The position numbers and the translations under genes were made by a program. Below the pieces are notes generated by a model. That model was given only the letters and a program-made list of their open reading frames with translations, did no database searches and was not told the origin of the DNA. Positions 40,001 through 49,420 of a DNA stretch of 64,000 nucleotides are shown here, one piece after another (positions within the stretch are counted from its first letter, which is position 1; every line of letters starts with the position of its first letter). Source of the stretch: Anseranas semipalmata (lineage: Eukaryota > Chordata > Aves > Anseriformes > Anseranatidae); the NCBI GenBank assembly GCA_013399115.1, contig VXAA01003926.1, positions 241,105 through 305,104 of the forward strand, given 5' to 3'.

Positions 40001-43000
40001 TCCTCAGGTAGCAGAGACATTATTTAATGGTCTGGAAGAGACTGTGCTGTGTCATATGAGGAGCTGTCTGCATGCACCAAGCACAGATGCTGCCTTCGTA
40101 GCATTGCCAAGCATTGCATCTTTATGAGGGAGCGAACCAGCAAATCAGTATTTCATTGATATATTTACGCACCTTTCATTTCTCTGCCTTTCTGCATTGT
40201 CCTGGTTTTGGCTGGGATAGAGTTAATTTTCTTCATAGTAGCTGGTATGGTGCTGTGTTTTGTATTTAGGATGAAAATAGTGTTGACAACACACCGATGT
40301 TTTAGTTGCTGCTGAACAGTGCTTACACTAAGTCAAGGGCTTTTCTGCTGACTCAAACTGACCAAGGAATATTCCATACCATATAACATCACACTCAACA
40401 GTAAAGCTGGGGGAAGTTGCTTGGGGACTGGCTGGGCTGGTGCTGAGCAGTTGTGTTGTGCATCACTTAGGGGTGGGGTTATTCTTTTTTTTTTCTTCTT
40501 CTTTCCTATTCATCTGTCCTTATCTCAACCCACGAGTTCTTGCACTTTTACCTTTTTCAATTCTCTCCCCCATCCCACTGTGGCGGGGAGTGAGCAAACG
40601 GCTGCCTGTGTGTTGCTTAGCTGCCTGCTGGCTTAAACCACAACATGCATCAGGATAACACTCATCAGAGTGAAATACACGGACCTTTGCTGGTCCTTGC
40701 ATGCTTTGCTGCACCATAAAGGTGCAGATCCACACTGCGGCTTTCAGGTAGCACTGCAAAATATGCAGGACTCCAGCTAACAACGGGACATGCTGTAGTT
40801 GTAACAACAAGCCAGGGACTTCTTGAGGTTAGATTATCTAGATTCCTTTCTGGAGGACAAAGCCTAGAGCACCGGGCTGGCCCACTAGCAGCAGCCTCGT
40901 GCAGGTAGGCGTGTTGCTGCTAGCAGTGCAGGGAACCAAGGCCACCCTTTGCAGGCAGGGGGGAGTGACAGCAGCACAGAGACCTTGTGACGGCTGTGCA
41001 CCAGCCCAGCCGAACCCAGACAGACTCCTGCTGTGCTAGCACACCACTGTCACCGAGCCAGCTGGGCCATACAGCATCCAGGCCTGACCCAATGGGCCTC
41101 TGTGACGCTCTGCTGTGACCTGGTAAATTGGTCTTCCACCTCACTGAGGATCTCTCCAGCATACTTGATGTCACAGGCTGGACAAGCCCTCTGTCATTCC
41201 TCCAGAGAGACCCACATAACACATCCTCCAAAAAAAAACCCCTCCAGATGAGCACTGTGGAGGTAGATCTGCATGCAAATTAGATAAAGAGACAATAATG
41301 TCTTTTATCTCCTTTTCAACAGATCTGACATGCTGCCAAGCACCCCCAACTCCCTTTGTCTAGGGGACTCACTAGAGGCACGCAGTGCTATGCAGGAACT
41401 GGCTCTAGGTGAGGGCCATGCACTACAGTTAAATCTTCAGCCTAAAATCTGCTGGGCTCACTGGTTTCCACTAGCTTAGAAGAGGCCTTACTAAAAAGAG
41501 CAATGAAGCAAACGACATTTCCAAACTTGAGCATCCAAATTTAAGGAACTGAATCTGATAATTGGGCATTCATTGCTCTCGTCCTGACAGAGATCACCAG
41601 GAATCCTTCCACTGGCACCAGTGAGCCCTCAGCGCTATGGACTGTCACTGTCCTCCGTCAAACTGTCAACCCCATCTACCTAGGAAAGGGCCTGGCAAGA
41701 CATCTGAGGAGCAACAACCCGTGCAGCAACCTAGAAACAAAGTCCTGTGCTGCAGGGCTGCTTCTGCCTGATCCCCAGAGTCTGTAGTTACCGCAGGACA
41801 CAACTGTGTAAGTCCAGAACTCTGCCTGTAGCTAAAGCTACTGGTTTTTATGTCACGATCTCTGCAAGCATCCAACTCAGCTATCAGATGCGCATCTGAC
41901 AGAGCCCTTTTTCCTACAGGCAGGGGACACAGACTCCTCTAATGATTTCCTACTGAGATATTACAGAGCAGCTCTACCCTCTTTCTTCCTTTTCATATGA
42001 CAGCACTGAAAAGCAAACATGGCTTTTCCAGACAAAACACCTCTATGCACCCGAAGGTGCTAATCCCACATTCAGGAGACAGTGCACCCTTGGGCCCCAC
42101 TTCTTCCCTTATAAACATTTCCACTTTCTTTACATTTCATTTCAAAGACCCCTTCCCATATGGTGCTCACCAGCAAAGAAAGATATCCGTGAACGTCTCT
42201 GCTGTTGTGAAGAGCGCAAATATGATCCAGTACATCATCCATTTGACCTGGTAAAAGCAAGCAGTAGCTTTCAGTAACAGTCATTTTTCCCCAAGAGCCT
42301 CAAAGCATCTTGTACAGGCAAAAGCGCAGAGACTACCTCTCACAGCACAAAAGCTTTTTTCCCCAGCTATGTATTTAACAGTCCCTAAGGACTTGAAGAT
42401 GCCAGGGCTCCCCCCACCTCAGCACATAACACACATCAGATTGCCATGCAAATCCTTAGGAAGAAGAATTTGGCCTTTAGGATTGGTGTCAGGACAAGGA
42501 AGACAGCTTGACTCGCTATAGGGTCACTGCAGAGGAAGCTCCACTGGCCAGGAAAGGACCACAGGGTATTAAAAATCTCACTTGGCTCATCTTAACAGCA
42601 AAGGTTAACACTAGAGTGTGGACTAAATTGCAATTAAGACAAAATGTACTTACTTACATAGTATCTACAGGCAGGGGAAACTATCCAGGAAGAGACAGCG
42701 AGGTAACTGCCCATCCCACGACCCAGGGCTCAGGAGCACAGTCAGCTTACTACAGCTTACTGCATCAGCGTGCACCAGCTGAGCAATGGTGCCTGCCCAC
42801 ATACACACCCTTAGCCCACTGCAGGGACAAGAGCAAGGGCATTAGCTTAAATCCACAGAATCTGTGGATTTTTGTCAGTGATCAGTAAATGTTATTTAAA
42901 GGCACAGCTGGGCCATTCTGATGCATGCAGTACTGGTTCTTCTTGGGCTGGAAAGAAACATCATCTGCCACGTGCCAGCAGCACTACCACTGATTTTTAT

Positions 43001-45370
43001 CAAATGTGGTGCTCCTCTTCTGCAGCACTGTCATCACAGAGGGGATGTGAGGTGTAATTTCCAAGTATTGGAGATGAGAGAGAAACTTTTTGCTCTCCCT
43101 CAACATTTTCTTTCCACTGAAAAATTGTAAAACTGATAGTTCAAAAAGCTTTAAGAATCTGCATCTCCAAAGAAAAAGCAATGGTAAGACAAATGTTGTT
43201 AATTTAACGGAAATTGTTGTCTAGTTGACTATATTTGAAAATGGATATTCCTATGGAAATTTCTGTTTTGATTTAAAAAAAAAAAAAAAAGCCATTCTTG
43301 TTTGTCTCATTTGTCTTGTTTTAACTGTTTAATGAGAGAAATGCAGCCAGGATTCCTAAGTGGCTTTGTAGGAACGTTAGAAAGCTTAAGGAAGTAAAAT
43401 CCGTGACATCCATGAATTAGAGAATTGGAATGTATTCCCTAAGGCTGCAACAGAATGAGAGAAGGCTGGAAAGAAGGCCGTGCAAGAGGGACACCTATAC
43501 CAGGTGCTGCTCTGGGTAAGGACACTTGAGGTGGCAATAAATCCGAGTCTCACCAGCTCTGAAATGGCTTGCTCCATCCCCTCCCCTGATGCAGGGGGGA
43601 CAGTGCCTGTAGTGTCTCTCTGTCTGCCTGCAAGTACTGGAATTATTCCCTGAGCACCAGTCACCCAGCTGTATACCTGCTCCCCCAGCATTTATATTTA
43701 TATTTATATTTATATTTATATTTATATTTATATTTATACATCTTATATTTATACATTTTATATTTAAAATTTTATATTTAAAATTTTATATTTATATGTC
43801 GTGTTACAGCAGTAGAGTGGCACTGCCAAACGTAGGGGAGAATTGTCTTCCCAGGGCACCTTCTGCCAGACTTTTTACATAAGTGTGACTCCCTCAAAGC
43901 CTCACTGCCAGCACACTTCTGTCAGTTCAACGTTATTGCCAGCAAAGCTTGTAAACACTAACCAAGATCTGGTGCGGATGGGCCTAGATCAGCCTAAAAC
44001 AACATTTATGAAAAAGGACTATTACCAAGCAGAATAAAAATAAACCACAGTGATATAAGTTTAGACTAGTACATGAAGGTTTGTACTGTGTCAGTGTAAA
44101 TAACTTCTTTTCTTTTTAATCAGACCCCTAACTAACATATCTCCACAACTGGTGTGTTAATTGAAGAGCAATTTTAAGTGCAGACCAGGTCTCAGACCAG
44201 CTGTTCCCACATTTGGGTCATGACCCCATATCTGATGCGAGTTCCTCTTTTGCAATTGAATTTCTAACAGGAGTTGGACCCTTCAACAAAAAAATTCCCA
44301 GGAAGGAATTATGGAAGTGTTGCGTATCAGTGGCAGACACTGGGGATGCTAGCACACATCTCAGCACTTCCAAGCAAGGGGCGTACAAACCTTGAGAAGC
44401 ACAGCTGCACAAGGGCTGCAGGGACATTTTGCCAAGTATCTGGTGTGTTCTGTAACACTTCTGATTCTCATAATATCAAAAACCGTTATCTGACGGAGGG
44501 GAATGATAGAAAGGAAAAATCTAAGCAGCCACTGTGAGCCCCAGTTCGAGCCTGCACTAAGGACTTAATGGGATAGCCATCTAGGCTGTTACCCAGAGGG
44601 GAAAATGGCCTCGTTATCCCTGGGATGTTGAGAGGATTGAAGAGTCAAGATCAGGAGGCTGAGCTGGGTTCAGTGAACTTAACAGAGCTTAGGCTGTGCA
44701 AATCCTATGGGACTCCAACGGCGCCCAAGTGGTTTTGATTCTCCCCAGTTTCACTTTCCCTAATGGGCCCATCTGCCTTTAGAAACTGGGAGCCCAGGAA
44801 GATTTTTCAGTAAAAGGACAAGACTGTTGCCAGACTTGTCTGTAAATAGGTCTCTCCACAAGGAAGGATGTTTCTGTCTGCAGATTCAGTCATAGGCACT
44901 TCAAGCTGCCTCTTCTGATCCTTGTTTTGAATGAGCAGCTAAAGCTCCAAGGCTTTTTGAGAAGGCTTTGATTTATACTGCTCGTCAGAAACAAAGGAAA
45001 ACGCACAAAGCTCTGGTGCCAAACACCTTTTAAGTCTGCTGTATATAGCTGGCACCACCAGAGAAATAGCATGCATTTGTCAAAGGGTGCACCAAATCTG
45101 CAGAGAAGCCAGAAGCAGGAACCCAAGTCTTCTCATTTGAGACTTGTGCCTAGCAATCGGCCGGTGCAGCTCCAGGACAGACAGCCCCTTCCCTGGTTTA
45201 GGAGCTTTCCCCGAACACAGGTGACACCTTTACAGCGTGGTGAGGAACAATCTTAGAAAACAAACCCTGTAGCACAGCCACAAATCTCATTACTCACATA
45301 TTCTTTGATGTCCTTTGATTTCACGGCTTTGTAAGAATAATACGCTGGGTAAAGAGTGCCAAATATAAGC
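6988..45370 (-). CDS. REEP1: Receptor expression-enhancing protein 1, spliced gene, lacking exon 1
   Basis: REEP1 is a hairpin membrane protein of tubular ER. It belongs to the TB2/DP1/HVA22 family, shapes ER membranes, contacts microtubules through its C-terminal half and works with atlastin and spastin; human loss-of-function variants cause spastic paraplegia SPG31. Exons on - are 45298-45370, 42171-42247, 39699-39819, 37989-38102, 25806-25974 and the terminal exon from 7059. A probable alternative exon lies at 10434-10573. Lengths and phases match the human gene as I remember it. Hydrophobic segments occupy residues 11-24, 36-60 and about 65-85 ([12 protein letters not shown]). The conserved [12 protein letters not shown] and [10 protein letters not shown] blocks follow. 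With exon 1 assumed to code residues 1 to 11, the product is 198 residues (alternative exon skipped) or 265 (included). Exon 1 was searched for as a reverse-complemented MVSWIISR coding string and not found. Confidence 0.96.
7060..10433 (-). other. REEP1: REEP1 intron between the alternative and terminal exons
   Basis: If the alternative exon is skipped this is part of one 18.7-kb intron. It holds a CR1 LINE copy at 8784-9606. I see no other exon or RNA gene. The + strand frames at 7334-7617 and 8282-8551 look like chance openings in moderately GC-rich DNA. Confidence 0.8.
8784..9606 (+). mobile_element. CR1 LINE, 5'-truncated, with a long open reverse transcriptase frame
   Basis: This is a relatively young CR1 copy, inserted antisense to REEP1. 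An uninterrupted frame (8794-9510, 238 codons) codes the C-terminal part of the reverse transcriptase, with [70 protein letters not shown] and [13 protein letters not shown]. The 3' end has CTTGATGATCTTAGAGGTCT and the tail TGATTCTATGATTCTA. Compared with the CR1 consensus I remember, it lacks about 30 nt after VDSRL and about 18 nt after CIR, both in frame, plus a few bases near the C-terminus that create the stop at 9508-9510. The N-terminal reverse transcriptase and endonuclease are absent, so it cannot move on its own. Confidence 0.93.
10434..10573 (-). CDS. REEP1: Probable alternative REEP1 exon (140 nt, frame-shifting)
   Basis: On the - strand the borders are AAATAG|ATGTGAGC (a weak acceptor) and CTTGAG|GTACTA. 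The exon starts with two bases that complete the codon left open by exon 6 (G|AT, Asp) and ends in phase 0, giving 47 residues. The sequence reads like protein: [15 protein letters not shown], an acidic patch [10 protein letters not shown], then a basic patch [10 protein letters not shown]. Joined to the terminal exon it continues into a basic 23-residue tail. The total of about 265 residues is close to REEP2, REEP3 and REEP4 (about 250-257), whose C-termini also carry an acidic then basic pattern. I recall that longer REEP1 isoforms are annotated in mammals but cannot confirm it here. A weak acceptor fits regulated inclusion. No transcript evidence is available. Confidence 0.7.
13965..14160. 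repeat. Possible old interspersed repeat relic
   Basis: Segments such as GATTGACTCCTACGGCTTTAC, then GGGTATAACAGAGGTCAGAA, and later CACTTAAATACAG with CAGTACCTTAGAGA resemble ancient dispersed repeats that I associate with sauropsid genomes. The family is not named with confidence. Confidence 0.3.
20891..20910. repeat. Perfect 20-bp palindrome
   Basis: The half-site GCTATTGCTC is followed directly by its reverse complement GAGCAATAGC, centred on an XhoI-type CTCGAG. No spacer is present. It lies in REEP1 intron 6 in a locally GC-richer stretch. Its function is unknown and it may be chance. Confidence 0.9.
23296..23400 (-). repeat. MIR-like SINE relic
   Basis: The + strand shows CCAGGTCATACAAGTATTTTGCAATAAAGCAGGGTCTGAATTCAGG-type sequence. 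This resembles the reverse complement of the MIR core (GGTCACACAG..AGTGGCAGAGC.GG.ATTCGAACCCAGG). It is diverged and the borders are approximate. Confidence 0.45.
25806..25974 (-). CDS. REEP1: REEP1 exon 6 (C-terminal cytosolic region)
   Basis: This 169-nt exon codes residues 140-195 plus one base. The start [17 protein letters not shown] and the Ser-rich end [11 protein letters not shown] match the human protein. Between them lies a bird-specific Ser/Thr/Val-rich linker ([15 protein letters not shown]) that replaces the Pro/Gly-rich human stretch and is three codons shorter. The donor is GCTCAG|GTAAGTG. The region is cytosolic and lies in the part implicated in microtubule contact. Confidence 0.97.
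27800..27819 (+). repeat. Poly(A) run of 20
   Basis: Twenty consecutive A residues. No retroposed gene body was recognised upstream, so it is treated as a simple repeat. Confidence 0.9.
33120..33530 (+). repeat. G-rich, purine-biased tract
   Basis: About 400 nt with a strong excess of G and A on the + strand. It includes a potential G-quadruplex at 33383-33411 (GGG, GGGG, GGGG, GGG with loops of 9, 3 and 3). REEP1 is transcribed from the other strand, so the intron RNA is C-rich here. The opposite-strand Pro-rich open frames at 33145-33567 are a by-product of this bias. Confidence 0.6.
35705..35800 (-). repeat. MIR-like SINE relic
   Basis: CACAGAAGCAAGCAACTTGC followed by GGCCACATGCCGAAGTGG and GTCAGGAGCCC resembles the reverse complement of the MIR core. 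It is diverged. Confidence 0.4.
36935..36985 (-). repeat. MIR-like SINE core fragment
   Basis: GATGTGCCCGAGGTCATACA followed by AGCATTTGGCAGAG matches the conserved MIR core pattern TTGCCCAAGGTCACACAGC..AGTGGCAGAG read on the reverse strand. Confidence 0.5.
37989..38102 (-). CDS. REEP1: REEP1 exon 5
   Basis: This 114-nt, phase-0 exon codes residues 102-139: [20 protein letters not shown], then [18 protein letters not shown]. As far as I remember it is identical to human. The acceptor is TGTGACAG and the donor AAG|GTAAAG. The segment follows the membrane hairpin and forms a conserved amphipathic helix region shared by REEP1 to REEP4. Confidence 0.98.
38103..39698 (-). other. REEP1: REEP1 intron 4
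   Basis: A 1.6-kb intron. A MIR-like tail fragment lies near 39330-39385 (GAGCCCTGGCTGCCAGACCC then CTAACCATTACATCC). Nothing else was seen. Confidence 0.85.
39330..39385 (-). repeat. MIR-like SINE fragment
   Basis: The segment resembles the reverse complement of the tRNA-related MIR 5' part (CCTGGCTCCCAG..CCTGTGCTCTAACCACTAG). It is short and diverged. Confidence 0.35.
39699..39819 (-). CDS. REEP1: REEP1 exon 4 (second membrane hairpin)
   Basis: This 121-nt exon codes the end of Trp61 to residue 101. It includes [20 protein letters not shown] and then [20 protein letters not shown]. The hydrophobic segment with the conserved YYELKIAF...LLSPYTKG signature is diagnostic of the TB2/DP1/HVA22 domain. 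Splice borders are TTCTAG|G and GAAAAG|GTAATC. Confidence 0.98.
39820..42170 (-). other. REEP1: REEP1 intron 3
   Basis: A 2.35-kb intron containing a solo retroviral LTR at 40198-40645. The remaining sequence has no recognised element. Confidence 0.85.
40198..40645 (+). mobile_element. Solo LTR of an avian endogenous retrovirus (ERVL-like)
   Basis: A 448-bp element begins TGTCCTGGTTTTGGCTGGGA and ends GCTTAAACCACAACA, with the TG...CA ends of a retroviral LTR. It is flanked on both sides by TGCAT (40193-40197 and 40646-40650), a perfect 5-bp target duplication. I recognise this start as a widespread Neoaves LTR, and a 5-bp duplication fits the ERVL class. No internal gag or pol sequence is present, so it is a solo LTR left by recombination between two LTRs. 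It lies antisense to REEP1 in intron 3. A TATA-like CATATAAC is at about 40378. Confidence 0.9.
42171..42247 (-). CDS. REEP1: REEP1 exon 3 (first hairpin region)
   Basis: This 77-nt exon codes residues 36-60 and two bases of Trp61: [19 protein letters not shown], then TDIFLCW. It is almost entirely hydrophobic with aromatic clusters, a hairpin segment that inserts into the outer ER leaflet. Borders are TTTTACCAG|GTC and TGCTG|GTGAGC. It matches human residue for residue as I recall. Confidence 0.98.
42248..45297 (-). other. REEP1: REEP1 intron 2
   Basis: A 3.05-kb intron with a 16-nt A run (43275-43290) and an A/T hexanucleotide microsatellite (43690-43797). No exon or mobile element was recognised. 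Confidence 0.85.
43690..43797 (+). repeat. (ATTTAT)n microsatellite with degenerate flank
   Basis: About eight uninterrupted ATTTAT units (43690-43738) are followed by imperfect variants with TATTTAAAATTT blocks. This is pure A/T sequence that could vary in length between individuals. Confidence 0.95.
45298..45370 (-). CDS. REEP1: REEP1 exon 2
   Basis: This 73-nt exon starts in phase 2 with the last base of codon 11. It codes [20 protein letters not shown] and then IKEY up to residue 35. The conserved [14 protein letters not shown] motif is a family signature. The acceptor has a long pyrimidine tract (TTTTCTTTTTTTTTTTCCAG) and the donor is TAT|GTGAGT. The phase requires an upstream exon coding about ten residues, which was not found in the window. 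Confidence 0.98.
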
Positions 45371-47480
45371 CTGGAAAAAAAAAAAGAAAAATTAATTAAA
45401 TTGATTTCCTCTCACAGAGAAATATTATTTCTTTGACCTGTTAAATGTGTTTCTTGAACTAACAAAAATATTAGGATCTGATTTAAGCTTGAGTGCACTA
45501 AGTACAGGATAGGACTCATTTTGCATCCTTGCATTCAGAGAAGCTCTTGCCAGTGACATGAATTCAGGGATTCAGGTTGTCTTTCCTTTTGGAATGGTCT
45601 CCATAGCTGTACCTTATGAGTTACACACAAAAAAAAGACCACCACACTTTAAAAAGGAAATGAAAAATCTGATTTTGAAATAATCTAGTGTGACGGCAGG
45701 AATATAGGAATATTGCTTTCAGAGGTAGGACAAAATGAGAATTGTTGATCTGAAATTCCTTCTACCTCTACTCAAAACTCTGACAAGCTGGTAGAGAATA
45801 AAGTAGCACCCAAGTTACACTGGCCAGAGGGTTTGAATGCTGGGGCCTTATCCTATATTAAACTTGCTGAAGAAAATAACCCTGCACTGTTCTGTGAAGT
45901 CCATTTGGGCTCATCATAGAAGGAGGAATTTGCCCACCAAGATATGCCAACAGGATCAGCCCTAAAAATCCCAGATCTCCTGTTCTTTCAGCCAGTTTCC
46001 TTCCAGTTCCAAGCCTGGAAGGGATGCTGTCAGCTTCAAGAGTTCACGTAAGAAAGAAATAAGGATCCTTAAGTTAAAAATAGCATCACAGAGAAAAAAA
46101 AACGTTGAGAAATTTCTATACGAACTCCTCTCTGCATCACTGCCTGGCTGCTTATTCACTTCATTTATTCCTGACGTAGGCACAGGCTTGTCAAAACCAC
46201 TTTGCCCTGCCCAGGTTTCAGCCAGCTTTATTCAATGCAGCAGGATGATGCTGCAAAGTCTGAATTTAATAGACTGCAGGGGAATGTTTATTGGCTTGTA
46301 AACACCCCTCTTTCCATTGGAGCTTTTGCTTTAAATCCATATAGCCGGTTCTGTTGCTCTTGGGAATGGAAATGATCAATGCTTCAGTCCCTAATTGTGG
46401 AACCACATGGACCCACAGTTGTCTTTTCCATTCTGCCAGTAGTGTTGGTGTGCCATGGGACTCATAATTACAGTTGAGTCCATTACGTGCATAAGACATT
46501 AAAAATTAATACCCTGGGATATGGTGTACCATTGTACTTCCTGTAGCTCAAGAAGGTATTTGCGAAAAAATGGAGTGAGCCAGCACACATCTTGATTTCC
46601 AGAGCAGTGACCAAAGATAATTTGCCTGCTGTTCATCGTGCTTACCGTAGCATAGCTTAGCAAAACCTGAAGCACAATGCAGACTTCAGAAAAGCAGCTA
46701 CTAAGTGAGGAGATTGAGTATTTTACAGAGGCTTCACACTGGCTTCGAAAAGCTTTCCTGGAAACAGTCAGCTCTGAACCTATTTCGCACCCACAGGGGC
46801 TGTGCTATATGCATGGATTAGATACGAATGCTCGGAAAGATTCTGGGAAACCAAACGCGTTGTTCACCCTTGAAACATCTTAACAAACAGCCACACCGGT
46901 TAAGGCAAGGAAGAGCACACAGACAATGGCTAGGTCCTGTGATCCTGTTCTCACCAAAGCTGATAACAAATATTCCCTCCGAGTTCAATGGCAGCTAAGC
47001 CAAAGAATTAGTGCTCCGAAAGAAAAAACTCCACTATTTTCCAAAAAACAGCCAAACACACAAATAACATTTTTGGCTCTACTTATAAATGCACCACATT
47101 TCTGTCCTTCCTTCTTGGCCTGGGCAGGCTGCTATATCACGCTTTTATTTCCTGCAAAGAATCACTGAATGATTGATATCCATTTCCTCAATTTATGCTG
47201 GTAACAGAAAGCAACTGGATCCCGAAGAAGCAAACAGTTTACGGGATCACTAGACCAGAATTAGCTGCAGACAATAAACACTTGAAAAAAATTCCTAGAA
47301 GGGAAGGAAACTGTGCAATATTTTTGCATATGCAAAGCAAAGGACTGTTAATAAGATGATGTGCTCTGCCTAAATTGGAGACTGAGAGTTTGACTGATCG
47401 GCTTTGCAGCGTGCTGTGTGCATATATGGACATTTGTAACTGCTATGGTTTACCAGACTGAAAGCTGTTTTAAGGAATGT

Positions 47481-47560
47481 TGGATCCCAGCCTGTCACTG
47501 CTGCAGCTTACTATGTGGCTTGGAGTCACTTAACCTCTGCGTACACCATACAAACTGAAG
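47481..47560 (+). repeat. MIR-like SINE relic
   Basis: GGATCCCAGCCTGTCACTGC, then AGCTTACTATGTGGCTTGGA and GTCACTTAACCTCTGCGTAC, follows the MIR consensus (CGAATCCTGGCTCTGCCACT..TACTAGCTGTGTGACCTTGG..AAGTCACTTAACCTCTCTG) in forward orientation. This is one of the clearer MIR copies in the window. Confidence 0.6.
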
Positions 47561-47789
47561 ATGGAAGATGTTCAGGCATTTCTGTAAAGCATACTCAGGG
47601 TTATGGAGACAAACACCTGCACATGGACATGTTTCAACATCCTTGAGGTTATTGTCTTCACCGGGCTTTGGATCAGGCTTGAGTACAACCGATTTGATTT
47701 ATACGCACACATCAATCCTCTGTTTCCTCCCCCCAGTTCCTCTCTCTGCCGAAGACAATACTTGTCTCTTCCCTCTCATCCAAGTTTCC

Positions 47790-48180
47790 TGTGCAATTAG
47801 AATTCTCTTTGATTCCTGCCTTCCTCCATCCCCACGCTCGAACCGCTGCCAAATCGCTCCTTCTGTACAGCATTCACAAAACCAAGTCTGATTCTTTGTC
47901 CCTCCGCCCGAGCCACTAAGTCATTCCCCAAGTCTCCTCTCCAGCCTCCCTTGTGTGCTTTGCTGATCTCTACCCCACCTGGATGCACCAGCATCTAAAC
48001 CTCTCTCCCCTGCCTCACCAACACAGCCGCAGGCTACCCTTGCCGACCAAACTGAACTAATATTCTCACCTTTCCCTTCCAGTGCCTGAAAAATGTTGCT
48101 CCTACCAACTGTTGGTTTGGTCTTTTAGCACGTCCCACCTCGGTCCCTTCTCTCCTTTAGTGGCTGTAGTGCCACCAACT
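47790..48180 (+). repeat. Possible old L2-like LINE relic
   Basis: This is C/T-rich sequence. TTTGATTCCTGCCTTCCTCC followed by ATCCCCACGCTCGAACCGCT, and GCACGTCCCACCTCGG further on, resembles parts of an L2-type LINE 3' region. It is heavily diverged, and a simple pyrimidine-biased stretch is the alternative. Confidence 0.25.
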
Positions 48181-49045
48181 TCTTCCTCTGCTGTTCCTTG
48201 TATGTCTTCTCCCACATGCTGGGCCTCCTGTGCTCCTCACTCCTCTGTTGTGTATCAACCCATTGCCTCTAAAACAAGCTGCAGCCTGACAAAGGTATTG
48301 TGACAGCCCACGGGCTGAGGGGCAGCAGCCCAAACCACACAAATTCCAACCATGCTACTCCCCAGATCCTCCTCATGTCCCACATCGCATCGCATCCCCC
48401 TGCAACCGCCAGCTGAGCTGGGAGCCACACGTGCTGTGACTGCCGGGCACACGCGCCGACTGCCTGGCTGGTGCACGTCAGCTGGCAAGCCAAATCACTG
48501 ACCTGTCTGCGGAGTTAGCCCGGCAGCTTTTACCTCCTGGTGGACACGGCTGTGAGACACTCTCCTATCCAGCAGCCGATTTTTATGAATAATGAAGAAA
48601 CTTAAGATTTGAGACCTCTCTGAGCAATCTAGTTTGGCTGAGATTGCTTTGTGGATCCAAGTTAGAAGCAGTGGAAAAACAGACTGCTTAAGCCTCATTT
48701 CCTTAGGAAGCCAGGCTACAAACACAGAGTCAGCACACCCATTTCCATCTTTCTAATCTCTTTTCAATGAGCTATGTACCCTGGGAAGCCTTAGCTCTTT
48801 TACCCTCTGCGCAAAAGCAGCAGCAGACATCCTGATCAGCCATCCAGGGACTCCCAGAGCTTCACGTAGTCATTGCCACATCTAAAACCACAGAGATGTG
48901 TCCCTACAGTCTGGGATAGCAGACACATACCCTCAGGGTGTAGGAAAAGGCAAGGAAGTAGTGGCATCCATCAGTGAGTTAGGAAAAGCTCACTTGCCAC
49001 ACTAAACAAACAACCACAACGGCCCAACAATTCTTACACCGCTCC

Positions 49046-49420
49046 ATGCTGGAGGTCTACAGCAATTACCATCGCCTTGAAAAAGGCCAAAACAGCAGCT
49101 GTAAAGAAATCACCGAAGAGTCAGCTAGTTGTGCAACAGGCGGCAAAAATCTAAGGAAAAGGTTAGTCTGCCTAAGGAGTAGGATAAGGATTAATGCTGA
49201 AAATCTGATAATCCTATTAGGCACATCAGCAGCAGTCCCCAGTCTGGACTGCTATGTGCACTTTTGGTCATCTTTTGTCAAAAGGGACACAAAGGAAGCA
49301 GAAGGGGAAAGGAGAAGGGCAATGAAAGTGTGTGGAAGTGCACTGGGGAAGATCCATAGAAGCAAATATAAATGCTGCCATTGTTTTTCCTACAGCAAAG
49401 ACAACTGAAGTTAGAACAGT
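49046..49420 (+). repeat. Old CR1-related reverse transcriptase relic
   Basis: An open frame of 120 codons includes KNLRKRLVCLRSRIRINAEN, then SLDCYVHFWSSFVKRDTKE and GERRRAMKVCG. This follows the CR1/L3 pattern ([23 protein letters not shown]). Similarity is faint, and the copy must predate the other CR1 insertions here. Confidence 0.45.
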
